NCBI GenBank assembly: GCA_031259505.1 | Contig: JAIRLL010000328.1 | Span: 1 to 6,520, forward strand | DNA length: 6,520 bases | Direction: 5' to 3' | Source of the DNA: Tannerella sp. | GTDB lineage: Bacteria > Bacteroidota > Bacteroidia > Bacteroidales > Tannerellaceae | Part shown: one piece after another, positions 1 to 6,093 of the stretch | How positions within the stretch are numbered: the first letter of the stretch is position 1 | Layout: each line of letters begins with the position of its first letter | Translations under genes and position numbers: made by a program | The notes under the pieces: model-generated | Databases searched by the model: none | The model's input: the letters and a program-made list of their open reading frames with translations, nothing else | Told to the model about the DNA's origin: nothing

Positions 1-33
1 CTCACTCCCGGCGGTGAGAGTGACGGAAAAATT

Positions 34-50
34 ATTGCGAGGAAGCAGGT
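34..50. repeat. Possible decayed fragment of the same palindromic repeat
   Basis: The stretch ATTGCGAGGAAGCAGGT shares TGCGAGG and AAGCAGG, in the same order, with the reverse complement of the left arm of the 174-279 palindrome, where four bases (TACG) lie between these two words. It may be a partial or degraded second copy. The match is short, so this is tentative. Confidence 0.3.
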
Positions 51-173
51 ATAAAAAACAACGTATGAATATAGCGGATTGTGTTCCCGTAAGGAATGAC
101 TGTATACATTATTATATTATACCTGGCATGATTCTGTTATATACTGCGCGCGGTGTAATTTTGCGATATTATT

Positions 174-279
174 CCGGATTGCTTCCTGCTTCGTACCTCG
201 CAGGCGCAATGACGGCGGATGCCATTGTTGTCGGCAATGGCGTCCGGCGGGCGTCATTGCGATGCACAAAGCAATCCGG
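174..279. repeat. 106-nt nested imperfect palindrome (REP/MITE-like intergenic repeat)
   Basis: Four sets of inverted arms are visible. The outer arm CCGGATTGCTT (174-184) matches AAGCAATCCGG (269-279). CGCAATGACG (205-214) matches CGTCATTGCG (252-261). An inner 12-bp stem pairs 216-227 with 235-246 (one G-T pair) around a 7-nt loop. A side hairpin, CCTGC (185-189) with GCAGG (200-204), sits in the left arm. The words GTCATTGCGA and AAGCAATCC resemble a class of short palindromic repeats that I recall from intergenic regions of many bacterial genomes. Membership of a named family is inferred, not tested. It lies downstream of msrA, outside any gene, as expected for such repeats. No transposase is encoded. 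Confidence 0.75.
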
Positions 280-312
280 CGGGCTGACAATAATCAAATA
301 ACGAAACATGTC

Positions 313-339
313 ACCGGCAGGCCGCAGCCTTCCCCCGGT
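313..339 (-). terminator. Weak hairpin at the 3' end of msrA
   Basis: Read on the minus strand, ACCGG and CCGGT enclose an inner AGGC/GCCT stem with a TGCG loop, starting at the last base of the msrA stop codon. No proper U-tract follows (only a short TTT further on), so intrinsic termination is uncertain. It could instead be an mRNA 3' stabilising stem. Confidence 0.3.
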
Positions 340-824
340 CAGAATATTTTTCTGTAGACATGGCAGTAAGGTTCCGCGCCCTTGTGTTCGTAGTATTGCT
401 GGTGGCTGTCTTCCGCTTTCCAGAAGACGGAGGCCGGCTGCAGTTTTGTCGCCACGCGGTATCCCATGCTTTCCAGCAGACGGATGTATTTTTCGGCCGT
501 ATTCTTTTCCCCGTCGTTCGCATAAAAGAGGCAGGAGAGATACTGCGAGCCGATGTCGGGACCCTGTCCATCGGTTTGCGTAAAATCGTGCGTTTCGAAA
601 AACAGCTTTACCAGTTCTTCGTACGCCGTTTCTGTCGCGTCATACTCCACCTCGACACATTCCAGATGCCCCGTCCTGCCCGTGCGCACCTCCCGGTAAG
701 CCGGCGCATCGACATGCCCGCCCATAAAACCGGCAGCCGTAGACACGACGCCCGGCGCCTTCATGAAGTGATATTCCGTGCCCCAGAAGCAGCCCGAGGC
801 AAAATAAGATTTGTTTCTTTTCAT
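339..824 (-). CDS. msrA: Peptide-methionine (S)-S-oxide reductase MsrA
   Basis: Cytosolic repair enzyme that reduces methionine-S-sulfoxide, free or in proteins, back to methionine using thioredoxin as electron donor. The 161-residue product carries the family signature GCFWG at 11-15, with catalytic Cys12 followed by Phe13 and Trp14 of the substrate pocket. It also has GRTGHLE (49-55), where Glu55 matches the conserved catalytic acid, QGPDIGSQY (87-95) and AEDSHQQYY (137-145). Cys154 near the C terminus is the likely resolving cysteine. It is a stand-alone MsrA: no MsrB domain is fused and no msrB is in the window. The start at 824 puts the catalytic Cys at position 12, normal for short MsrAs. 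The upstream region lacks a Shine-Dalgarno, usual in Bacteroidetes. The gene is divergent from radA and has a predicted promoter at 859-888. Confidence 0.97.
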   Translation of the reverse strand: MKRNKSYFASGCFWGTEYHFMKAPGVVSTAAGFMGGHVDAPAYREVRTGRTGHLECVEVEYDATETAYEELVKLFFETHDFTQTDGQGPDIGSQYLSCLFYANDGEKNTAEKYIRLLESMGYRVATKLQPASVFWKAEDSHQQYYEHKGAEPYCHVYRKIF

Positions 825-858
825 ACCTGATAACTTTTTAACGTATATCCTGTGCCCG

Positions 859-888
859 CAAAATTACAAATATTCCTATATTTGCAAA
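859..888 (-). promoter_or_regulatory. Predicted Bacteroidetes sigma-ABfr promoter for msrA
   Basis: On the minus strand, TTTG (plus positions 885-888) is followed after 18 nt by TAATTTTG (859-866). This fits the Bacteroidetes TTTG / TAnnTTTG pattern, one base short of the usual 19-21 nt spacing. Transcription would begin near 851-853, leaving a leader of about 28 nt before the msrA start. Confidence 0.55.
877..884 (+). promoter_or_regulatory. Predicted -7 box for radA
   Basis: TATATTTG matches the Bacteroidetes -7 consensus TAnnTTTG. Transcription would start near 890-892, about 48 nt before the radA ATG. The matching -33 box is poor (TGTG at 851-854, 22-nt spacing). The box directly abuts the -33 element of the opposing msrA promoter at 885-888. 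Confidence 0.4.
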
Positions 889-938
889 AAAAATACTGTA
901 CGTGGGAGTACATTAAATTATTAACAGGCAATTCAATT

Positions 939-2324
939 ATGGCTAAAACAAAAACCGTGTACGTATGCACGTCGTGCGGAGCAGATTCGCCCAAATGGAC
1001 AGGCAAATGCCCGTCGTGCGGAGAATGGAACACGTATGTGGAAGAAATCGTGTCGAAAGGGGCGGGTGCGGGATTTGCAGTAAAAGGATTCGAACACGGC
1101 GAAACGCGCCCTCGCCTGCTGCGAGACGTGACGCTGAAAGAAGAAGTCCGCCTCGACATGCAGGATGGCGAATTTAACCGCGTGCTCGGCGGCGGTCTGG
1201 TGAAAGGGTCGCTCGTGCTGATAGGCGGCGAGCCGGGCATCGGCAAGTCGACGCTCGTGCTGCAAACCGTGCTGAAGATGCAGGGCATCCGAACGCTCTA
1301 CATCTCCGGCGAAGAAAGCGCACAGCAGTTGAAACTCCGCGCCGAACGGCTGTCGAAAGACTGTTCCGACGAATGTTATATTCTGTGCGAAACCAACCTC
1401 GAACAGATATTCGCGCACGCCCTCGACATGCAGCCCTCCCTGATGATCATCGACTCCATCCAGACCGTCTGCATGGAAACGCTTGCCTCCTCGCCGGGAA
1501 GCATCGCGCAGGTGCGCGAATGTAGCGCCGCCATCCTCAAATACGCAAAAGAAAGCGGCACGCCCGTGCTCCTCATAGGCCACATCAACAAGGAAGGCAG
1601 CATCGCAGGCCCTAAAGTGCTCGAACACATTGTCGACACCGTGCTCCAGTTCGAAGGCGACCGGCACTACACGTATCGCATCATGCGGAGCATAAAAAAC
1701 CGTTTCGGCAGCACGTCCGAACTGGGCATCTACGAAATGCGCTCCGACGGCCTGCGCGAAGTCGGCAACCCCTCCGAACTGCTGCTCACGCAAAACCGCG
1801 ACGGCCTGAGCGGCGTAGCAATAGCCGCCACCATCGAAGGCGCCCGCCCGTTTCTGATAGAAACGCAGGCCCTGGTTAGCTCCGCAGTCTACGGCATGCC
1901 GCAGCGCAGCGCCACCGGCTTCGACCTGCGGCGGATGAACATGCTGCTGGCCGTACTCGAAAAACGCGCAGGATTCAAACTGGCGCAAAAAGACGTCTTC
2001 CTCAACATCGCCGGAGGACTGCACGTCAGCGACCCCGCAATCGACCTGCCGGTGATTGCCGCCGTACTCTCGTCCAGCCTCGACCTCGTCGTCGGGCGCG
2101 ACATCTGCATGACGGGCGAAGTCGGACTTTCAGGCGAAATACGCCCCGTCAATCGCATCGAACAGCGCGTTCGGGAAGCCGAAAAACTGGGCTTCACACG
2201 CATGATTATCCCCCGGATGAAAGGACTTGACGGGCTGAATACGAAAATAAAACTGTTTCAGGTACGAAAAGTGGACGAAGCCTTCGGACTGCTTTTCGGA
2301 AAGAACGAAAACCGCCCGGCATGA
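939..2324 (+). CDS. radA: DNA repair protein RadA
   Basis: RecA-like ATPase of homologous recombination. In studied bacteria it drives branch migration and helps process recombination intermediates in the cytosol. The 461-residue product matches the family's usual length (E. coli about 460). In order: a four-cysteine zinc finger (C10-x2-C13, C24-x2-C27), Walker A GEPGIGKST (97-105), Walker B LMIID (168-172), the RadA-specific KNRFG motif (253-257), and a Lon-protease-like C-terminal domain (about 285-455) including NIAGGLHVSDPAIDLP (356-371). The frame stays open upstream to a GTG at 852, but I chose the ATG at 939. It gives the canonical MAK...CxxCG start, and 852 lies upstream of the predicted promoter. 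The stop overlaps the next start as ATGA, so the two genes are probably cotranscribed and translationally coupled. Confidence 0.98.
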   Translation: MAKTKTVYVCTSCGADSPKWTGKCPSCGEWNTYVEEIVSKGAGAGFAVKGFEHGETRPRLLRDVTLKEEVRLDMQDGEFNRVLGGGLVKGSLVLIGGEPGIGKSTLVLQTVLKMQGIRTLYISGEESAQQLKLRAERLSKDCSDECYILCETNLEQIFAHALDMQPSLMIIDSIQTVCMETLASSPGSIAQVRECSAAILKYAKESGTPVLLIGHINKEGSIAGPKVLEHIVDTVLQFEGDRHYTYRIMRSIKNRFGSTSELGIYEMRSDGLREVGNPSELLLTQNRDGLSGVAIAATIEGARPFLIETQALVSSAVYGMPQRSATGFDLRRMNMLLAVLEKRAGFKLAQKDVFLNIAGGLHVSDPAIDLPVIAAVLSSSLDLVVGRDICMTGEVGLSGEIRPVNRIEQRVREAEKLGFTRMIIPRMKGLDGLNTKIKLFQVRKVDEAFGLLFGKNENRPA

Positions 2325-3916
2325 TAAAAGAACTGCATTTAAGAATCCTTCCCGAAGAAGCGATAAACGAGCATACGCTCCGTCAGGCCGTATGCCGCGA
2401 AACGGGCGACGCCGCGGAAAGGATTCGCGCCGTCCGCGTCCTGAAACGTTCGACCGATGCACGCCAGCGAGTAATCCGCATACACGTCGACCTGCGCGTC
2501 TTTATCGACGAAGAACCGGACAGCGACGAATATCGGGCGATCGCGTCGTACGGCGACGTATCGGAAAGAAAAGCCGCCGTCGTCGTCGGCGCAGGCCCGT
2601 GCGGACTCTTCGCCGCGCTCAGGCTGATAGAACTGGGGCTGCGTCCGGTTGTGCTGGAACGCGGAAAAGACGTGCACGAACGGAAAAAAGACATCGCGCG
2701 AATCAGTCGCGAGCACGTCGTGGATCCCGAATCCAACTACGCATTCGGCGAAGGCGGAGCAGGAGCCTTCTCGGACGGCAAACTCTACACGCGCAGCAGG
2801 AAACGCGGCTCGGTCGAGCGTATCCTGCGTATCTTCCATCAACACGGCGCCGACGCGTCGATTCTGTCGGACGCACGTCCGCATATCGGTACCGACAAGC
2901 TGCCGCGCATCATCGAAAACATGCGCCGCCGGATCACTGCGTCGGGCGGAGAAGTACATTTCCGCACCTGCGTGGAGAAACTGATCGTCCGAAACGGCGA
3001 AGCAACCGGCGTCGAGACGCGCGAAGGGCAGGTCTTCACCGGGCCGGTGATTCTGGCTACCGGACATTCGGCGCGCGACGTGTATCAATGGTTCGAACGG
3101 CAGCAGATACCCGTCGAACAGAAAGGCATAGCCGTCGGCGTACGGCTCGAACATCCGCAGACGCTGATCAACCGCATCCGCTACCGCCGCCCCGAAGGAC
3201 GTGGCGACAGCCTGCCCGCAGCAGAATATCGCTTTTCGGCGCAGGTCGACGGGCGGGGCGTATATTCCTTTTGCATGTGTCCGGGCGGGTTCGTCGTCCC
3301 CGCGGCAAGCGCCCCCGAGCAGGTCGTCGTCAACGGCATGTCGCCGTCGGCGCGCAACTCGCGCTGGGCAAACGCAGGCATGGTAGTAGAGATCAGACCC
3401 GAAGACATGTCGACCGGGCGGCTCGAAGCTTTTGCCTTTGCCGGCTTCCCCTTCGACAGAGGTTCGCCCCTGGCGCTGATGTACTTTCAGGAGCAGTTGG
3501 AACGGGTATGCCGGCTGAACGGAGGCATGAGGCAAACAGCTCCCGCGCAGCGCATGACCGATTTCATGAACAGGCAAAACACGTCGACCCTGCCCCTCTC
3601 GTCCTATACGCCCGGACTGGTCTCGTCGCCGCTTCACCTCTGGATGCCGCCATTCATTGCCGACCGCCTGCGCGAAGGATTCCGTCACTTCAACAGCGTC
3701 TCACGCGGATTCCTGAGTCGCGAGGCGGTGATGATTGGCGTCGAAACACGCACATCGTCGCCTGTCCGCATCCTGCGCAATCCCGACACGATGCAGCATG
3801 TCACTCTGCGAGGACTTTTCCCGTGCGGCGAAGGAGCAGGATATGCCGGAGGGATTGTTTCGTCGGCCATCGACGGCGAATGTTGCGCCGAACGGGTTAG
3901 CGAATATATGCGGTGA
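2321..3916 (+). CDS. FAD-dependent dehydrogenase, COG2509-type
   Basis: Predicted cytosolic flavoprotein oxidoreductase of a widespread family without, to my knowledge, a settled substrate. The 531-residue protein has an N-terminal domain of about 80 residues, then the dinucleotide-binding fold VVVGAGPCGLFAAL (87-100, the GxGxxG loop for FAD) ending in the acidic VVLERG (110-115). Next is the family-typical glycine-rich FGEGGAGAFSDGKL (142-155), a second FAD-contacting ATGHSARD (246-253), and a C-terminal GEGAGYAGGIVSSAIDG (503-519) of the kind that closes over the flavin. No signal peptide or membrane segment is seen. The ATG overlaps the radA stop by four bases, indicating coupling, but a functional tie to DNA repair is only inferred from position. 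The family assignment is from recognition of the motifs, not a search. Long stop-free frames on both strands here come from high GC and are not genes. Confidence 0.9.
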   Translation: MIKELHLRILPEEAINEHTLRQAVCRETGDAAERIRAVRVLKRSTDARQRVIRIHVDLRVFIDEEPDSDEYRAIASYGDVSERKAAVVVGAGPCGLFAALRLIELGLRPVVLERGKDVHERKKDIARISREHVVDPESNYAFGEGGAGAFSDGKLYTRSRKRGSVERILRIFHQHGADASILSDARPHIGTDKLPRIIENMRRRITASGGEVHFRTCVEKLIVRNGEATGVETREGQVFTGPVILATGHSARDVYQWFERQQIPVEQKGIAVGVRLEHPQTLINRIRYRRPEGRGDSLPAAEYRFSAQVDGRGVYSFCMCPGGFVVPAASAPEQVVVNGMSPSARNSRWANAGMVVEIRPEDMSTGRLEAFAFAGFPFDRGSPLALMYFQEQLERVCRLNGGMRQTAPAQRMTDFMNRQNTSTLPLSSYTPGLVSSPLHLWMPPFIADRLREGFRHFNSVSRGFLSREAVMIGVETRTSSPVRILRNPDTMQHVTLRGLFPCGEGAGYAGGIVSSAIDGECCAERVSEYMR

Positions 3917-3927
3917 GCGGCGTAAAT

Positions 3928-3946
3928 CTGCAAATTGAATTTGCAG
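3928..3946. repeat. 19-bp perfect palindrome downstream of the FAD dehydrogenase gene
   Basis: CTGCAAATTGAATTTGCAG has 9-bp arms around a single central G. As RNA it would form an 8-bp stem with a 3-nt loop. It starts 11 bases after the dehydrogenase stop codon. With no U-tract behind it, it is a poor intrinsic terminator. It could be a 3' stability stem or a site for a dimeric regulator acting on the sigma operon beginning at 4055. Confidence 0.5.
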
Positions 3947-4042
3947 TTCAAAGATTCAGGGATTCAAAAGCCGAAAGTAGAAATCTCAGCCATTGAAAAA
4001 AAAACGCCCTTCCGATGTTACGTTTTCCCTTTTGATGTGTCA

Positions 4043-4050
4043 TACCTTTG
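4043..4050 (+). promoter_or_regulatory. Predicted -7 box for the ECF sigma operon
   Basis: TACCTTTG matches TAnnTTTG exactly but ends only 4 bases before the sigma factor ATG at 4055. No clear TTTG lies at the expected -33 distance. If used, transcription would start at or beside the ATG, giving a leaderless or nearly leaderless mRNA. A chance match, or a longer transcript from an upstream promoter, remains possible. Confidence 0.4.
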
Positions 4051-4054
4051 AAAC

Positions 4055-4561
4055 ATGAAGCCGGAGCAGTTTAAAGAAAAGGTATTGCCGTTGCGCGGAC
4101 AGTTGCTGTCGTATGCGAAACGATTGCTGGACGACCCGTCGGATGCGGAAGATGTCGTTCAGGATGTCTATCTGAAACTGTGGTACATGCGTTCGAAACT
4201 GGACAGTTACCGGAGTATCCCGGCGCTGACGGCAGAGATGACGAAAAATCTGTGCCTGAACAAAATCAGGGAACGCCGGCGATGCGAAGGGCTGGAAGAA
4301 ATGAACGGACTGACAGTGGAATGTCCGAATCCCTCACCCGACACGCAACTGGAAGAAAAAGACAGCGTGGCGCATCTGATGCGGATAATCGACCGTCTGC
4401 CCGGACTTCAGCAGACCGTGCTGCGGATGAAACACGTAGACGGTTTCGAAGTCGACGAAATCGCCTCGATTACGGGAACCGCTCCCGAAGCCGTCCGCGT
4501 AAACCTGTCCAGAGCCAGAAAGAAAGTAAAAGAATTGTTTCTCAATATGGAAAAAAGATGA
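4055..4561 (+). CDS. ECF-type RNA polymerase sigma factor (sigma-70 family)
   Basis: Group 4 (extracytoplasmic function) sigma factor that directs RNA polymerase to a small set of promoters when released from its control. The 168-residue protein has the two-domain ECF plan and nothing else. Region 2 covers about 8-72, with the core-binding and -10-recognising helices around DPSDAEDVVQDVYLKLW (27-43). Region 4 covers about 104-160, with a helix-turn-helix in EVDEIASITGTAPEAVRVNL (132-151) followed by SRARKKVKE (152-160). There is no C-terminal extension. The ATG at 4055 leaves the full region 2 intact, and no other suitable start lies near. The stop overlaps the next gene's start (ATGA), the usual arrangement for a sigma factor and its antagonist. 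No TonB receptor gene is adjacent in the window, unlike FecI-type sugar-uptake loci. Confidence 0.95.
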   Translation: MKPEQFKEKVLPLRGQLLSYAKRLLDDPSDAEDVVQDVYLKLWYMRSKLDSYRSIPALTAEMTKNLCLNKIRERRRCEGLEEMNGLTVECPNPSPDTQLEEKDSVAHLMRIIDRLPGLQQTVLRMKHVDGFEVDEIASITGTAPEAVRVNLSRARKKVKELFLNMEKR

Positions 4562-5151
4562 TATACGAACCGGAAAAAACAGAAGACCTGCTGATGCGTT
4601 TTTTCGAAGGGCAGACGTCCGGCGAAGAAGAACAGACGCTGTACCGTTTCTTCGACAGCGACGACCTGCCCGCGCATCTGGCCTGCTACAAGCCCGTTTT
4701 CAAATATTTTGAAACAGGTCTGGCCAAAGAGACGGCCGCACAGTCCGCCGCAGCGGAAAGCCGCAAAGCGCCACGCCCGGCAGTGAAATGGCGGCAGATG
4801 TGGGCAGGCCTGGCAGCAGCGGTGGCGACGGGATGCATCGTCATACTTTCGCACCGGCAAACAGACAGCTTCGAACCCTACGAAGGCAGCTATATTATTC
4901 GCGGCGGCATCCGCATCACGGATATGGAACTTATCCGTCCCGAACTCGAAAAGACCTTCCGCGAAGCGTTCGAACAGCAGGCCAACATGGAACGCCTGAT
5001 ACGCGAACCGGCAGACCCCGACGACGTGATAGAACGCTACCGGCGAACGATCGAACAGCAGCAGCAGAACGCCGTGCTTGGCGGATTTGCAGACCCCTGT
5101 GCAAGGGAAGAAGCAAGGAAGCTGTTAACAGCAGATTACCATAACTTTTAA
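4558..5151 (+). CDS. Single-pass membrane protein, candidate anti-sigma factor
   Basis: The 197-residue product starts at the ATG overlapping the sigma stop. The frame is open further upstream, but that part lies inside the sigma gene. Residues 1-60 form an acidic, helical N-terminal part (LLMRFFEGQTSGEEEQTLYR, 11-30) ending near YKPVFKYFE (44-52), a pattern I recognise from Bacteroidetes proteins encoded beside ECF sigma factors. One membrane segment lies at about 82-98, preceded by KWRQ, so the N-terminal part should face the cytosol and residues 99-197 the periplasm. The periplasmic part has charged helices and a run of four Gln (167-170). It lacks the HxxxCxxC zinc motif of ZAS anti-sigma factors, and I see no FecR domain. 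Anti-sigma function is inferred from position and topology. Confidence 0.6.
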   Translation: MIYEPEKTEDLLMRFFEGQTSGEEEQTLYRFFDSDDLPAHLACYKPVFKYFETGLAKETAAQSAAAESRKAPRPAVKWRQMWAGLAAAVATGCIVILSHRQTDSFEPYEGSYIIRGGIRITDMELIRPELEKTFREAFEQQANMERLIREPADPDDVIERYRRTIEQQQQNAVLGGFADPCAREEARKLLTADYHNF

Positions 5152-5163
5152 AATATAGAAAAA

Positions 5164-5775
5164 ATGAAAACTAAAATCGGATTATTAATTGGATTGATGT
5201 GGCTTCTCGGAAGTTTTTCGATGGAGTCGAGTGCGCAGGAAGCCATCAAGGCTTTGATTAAGAAATGTGAAACTCTGGAAACGGTCGACGTAAATATTAT
5301 CCGCCACCGGGACAGGAACACAAAAGAAGTGACACGCAGCGTGACCAGTATCCAGATTCACTCGAATCCCGCTCTGGTAAAGGAATTTCAGGACGCATTT
5401 CAGAAAGCGTACGACGACTTTTCGAAAGACAAAAAAGTCGCAGACCGCGAAATCATCACCAGAAGAGGAGGCAAAATCGTGAACCTGCAATACAGGTACG
5501 GAAATGTCGACTACAGCTTTTCGGTAGATAACGACGGACAGGACGCCAACGTATCGGTGATTGAAAGGTGGGACGAAGACAATGGCAGCGACGGCCTCAG
5601 CTTCATGAATTTCGAACATCTTCAAGACTTCAAAAACAGTCTCGAAGACTTCAAAAACAACCTGGAATTTCACAAGTTCGATAAACTGGACGATTTGGAG
5701 CATATGAAACTGTTTCTCCAGATACCCGGTTTCAACTTCAATAACTTCAAATATTTCGGCAACATATCCAACTGA
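5164..5775 (+). CDS. Exported protein of unknown function, third gene of the sigma operon
   Basis: The 203-residue protein begins with a type I signal peptide: positive MKTK, hydrophobic 5-18, and a probable cut after SSA (22-24), leaving mature Gln25. No lipobox cysteine is present, so it should be a soluble periplasmic or surface-exposed protein. The mature part (about 25-136) alternates predicted strands and helices (SVTSIQIHS, 59-67; VNLQYRYGNVDYSFSV, 106-121), then an acidic linker. Next come heptad-like units beginning LQDFKNS (153-159) and LEDFKNN (160-166), and an Asn/Phe-rich end. From memory it resembles Bacteroides exported families such as DUF5024, but I could not check this. It lies 12 nt after the membrane protein gene and ends before a strong terminator, so it is probably the operon's last gene and could be a ligand, sensor or output of the sigma system. 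Confidence 0.75.
   Translation: MKTKIGLLIGLMWLLGSFSMESSAQEAIKALIKKCETLETVDVNIIRHRDRNTKEVTRSVTSIQIHSNPALVKEFQDAFQKAYDDFSKDKKVADREIITRRGGKIVNLQYRYGNVDYSFSVDNDGQDANVSVIERWDEDNGSDGLSFMNFEHLQDFKNSLEDFKNNLEFHKFDKLDDLEHMKLFLQIPGFNFNNFKYFGNISN
5620..5661 (+). repeat. Tandem 21-bp duplication inside the exported protein gene
   Basis: Bases 5620-5640 and 5641-5661 are adjacent 21-mers identical at 17 of 21 positions, sharing the core GACTTCAAAAAC. They encode LQDFKNS and LEDFKNN. The period of seven residues keeps the reading frame and fits a heptad or short amphipathic helix. Weaker heptads follow. Confidence 0.8.
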
Positions 5776-5834
5776 ACAGGTAACGCAAAACAATATTTCT
5801 CATAATAAATAACTTGAATCATAGACATTCAATC

Positions 5835-5873
5835 ACATATCTGGCCTGCGAGAGGTCGGATATGTTTTTTTTT
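5835..5873 (+). terminator. Strong rho-independent terminator of the sigma operon
   Basis: ACATATC (5835-5841) pairs with GATATGT (5859-5865). The stem continues as a T-G pair and GGCCT/AGGTC (one more wobble), making 13 pairs around a 5-nt GCGAG loop. Nine T's follow (5865-5873, the first also in the stem). It sits about 60 nt past the exported protein stop and should end the three-gene transcript. Confidence 0.9.
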
Positions 5874-5975
5874 GCGGAACCGGGAAATCCGGCCAAAGTT
5901 TTGGCCGCTTTGCGGAACGGCGGCGACGGACAGCAACACGCCGTCTTCCGGCATCTTCCTATCCCGAACTCGGGT
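5871..5975. other. Structured GC-rich intergenic stretch bounded by a direct repeat
   Basis: The 10-mer TTTGCGGAAC occurs at 5871-5880 and again at 5909-5918. Between them is the inverted repeat CGGCCAAA/TTTGGCCG (5890-5907, 2-nt loop). A second stem pairs 5913-5922 (CGGAACGGCG) with 5939-5943 and 5946-5950, with a 2-nt bulge and a 16-nt loop. A third small hairpin is CCCGA/TCGGG (5963-5974). Three stems in about 85 nt stand out against the AT-rich flanks. It could be a small RNA, the leader of the ferredoxin-like gene, or a repeat element. No U-tract follows the last stem and I find no convincing promoter. Confidence 0.45.
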
Positions 5976-6093
5976 TAAAAACATATTGCAGACGGAGCGT
6001 GACGCAGAGATTGGTTTTTTCAGAGGTTCCCGTAAAATATTTTTCTTCCCTGTCTGTCTGCATAAACAGATAATCATATAAAAACGCTGAAAA

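Larger units (their letters stand above)
1..338. other. Gene-free left end with palindromic repeats
   Basis: I see no convincing gene in this stretch. The open frame at 14-301 (+) runs straight through a large inverted repeat, has no recognisable protein family and no promoter-like start, so I treat it as chance. The region combines an AT-rich part (about 50-170) with a GC-richer palindromic block (174-279, listed separately). The first 18 bases also form a small inverted repeat, CTCAC (1-5) with GTGAG (14-18), which may be the remnant of a structure continuing beyond the window. Confidence 0.7.

Noticed and set aside
14..301. 95-codon open frame on the plus strand
   Set aside because: It runs through the palindromic repeat, matches no family I know and has no promoter or conserved start.
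852..938. Upstream GTG start extending RadA by 29 residues
   Set aside because: The extension lies upstream of the predicted transcription start and adds residues not typical of RadA, whereas the ATG at 939 gives the canonical N terminus.
933..2024. 363-codon minus-strand frame opposite radA
   Set aside because: Antisense shadow of radA, rich in His, Phe and Ala without motifs.
2339..3688. Long minus-strand frame opposite the FAD dehydrogenase gene
   Set aside because: It is antisense to a clear flavoprotein gene and arises because high-GC coding sequence has few stops in other frames. The product is low-complexity and unrecognisable.
2392..3900. 502-codon plus-strand frame overlapping the FAD dehydrogenase
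   Set aside because: It is an Arg-rich out-of-frame reading of the same gene with no domain signal.
3996..4026. Minus-strand terminator-like pattern (AAAACG/CGTTTT with a T9 run)
   Set aside because: The stem is only six weak pairs with a 14-nt loop, and no minus-strand gene ends there.
5871..5903. TTTG-N21-AAGTTTTG as a promoter within the structured spacer
   Set aside because: The -7 box lacks the leading T and overlaps an inverted repeat that explains the same bases.
6038..6045. TATTTTTC as a -7 box for the ferredoxin-like gene
   Set aside because: It misses the final G of TAnnTTTG and has no TTTG at the right distance, so it is too weak to annotate.
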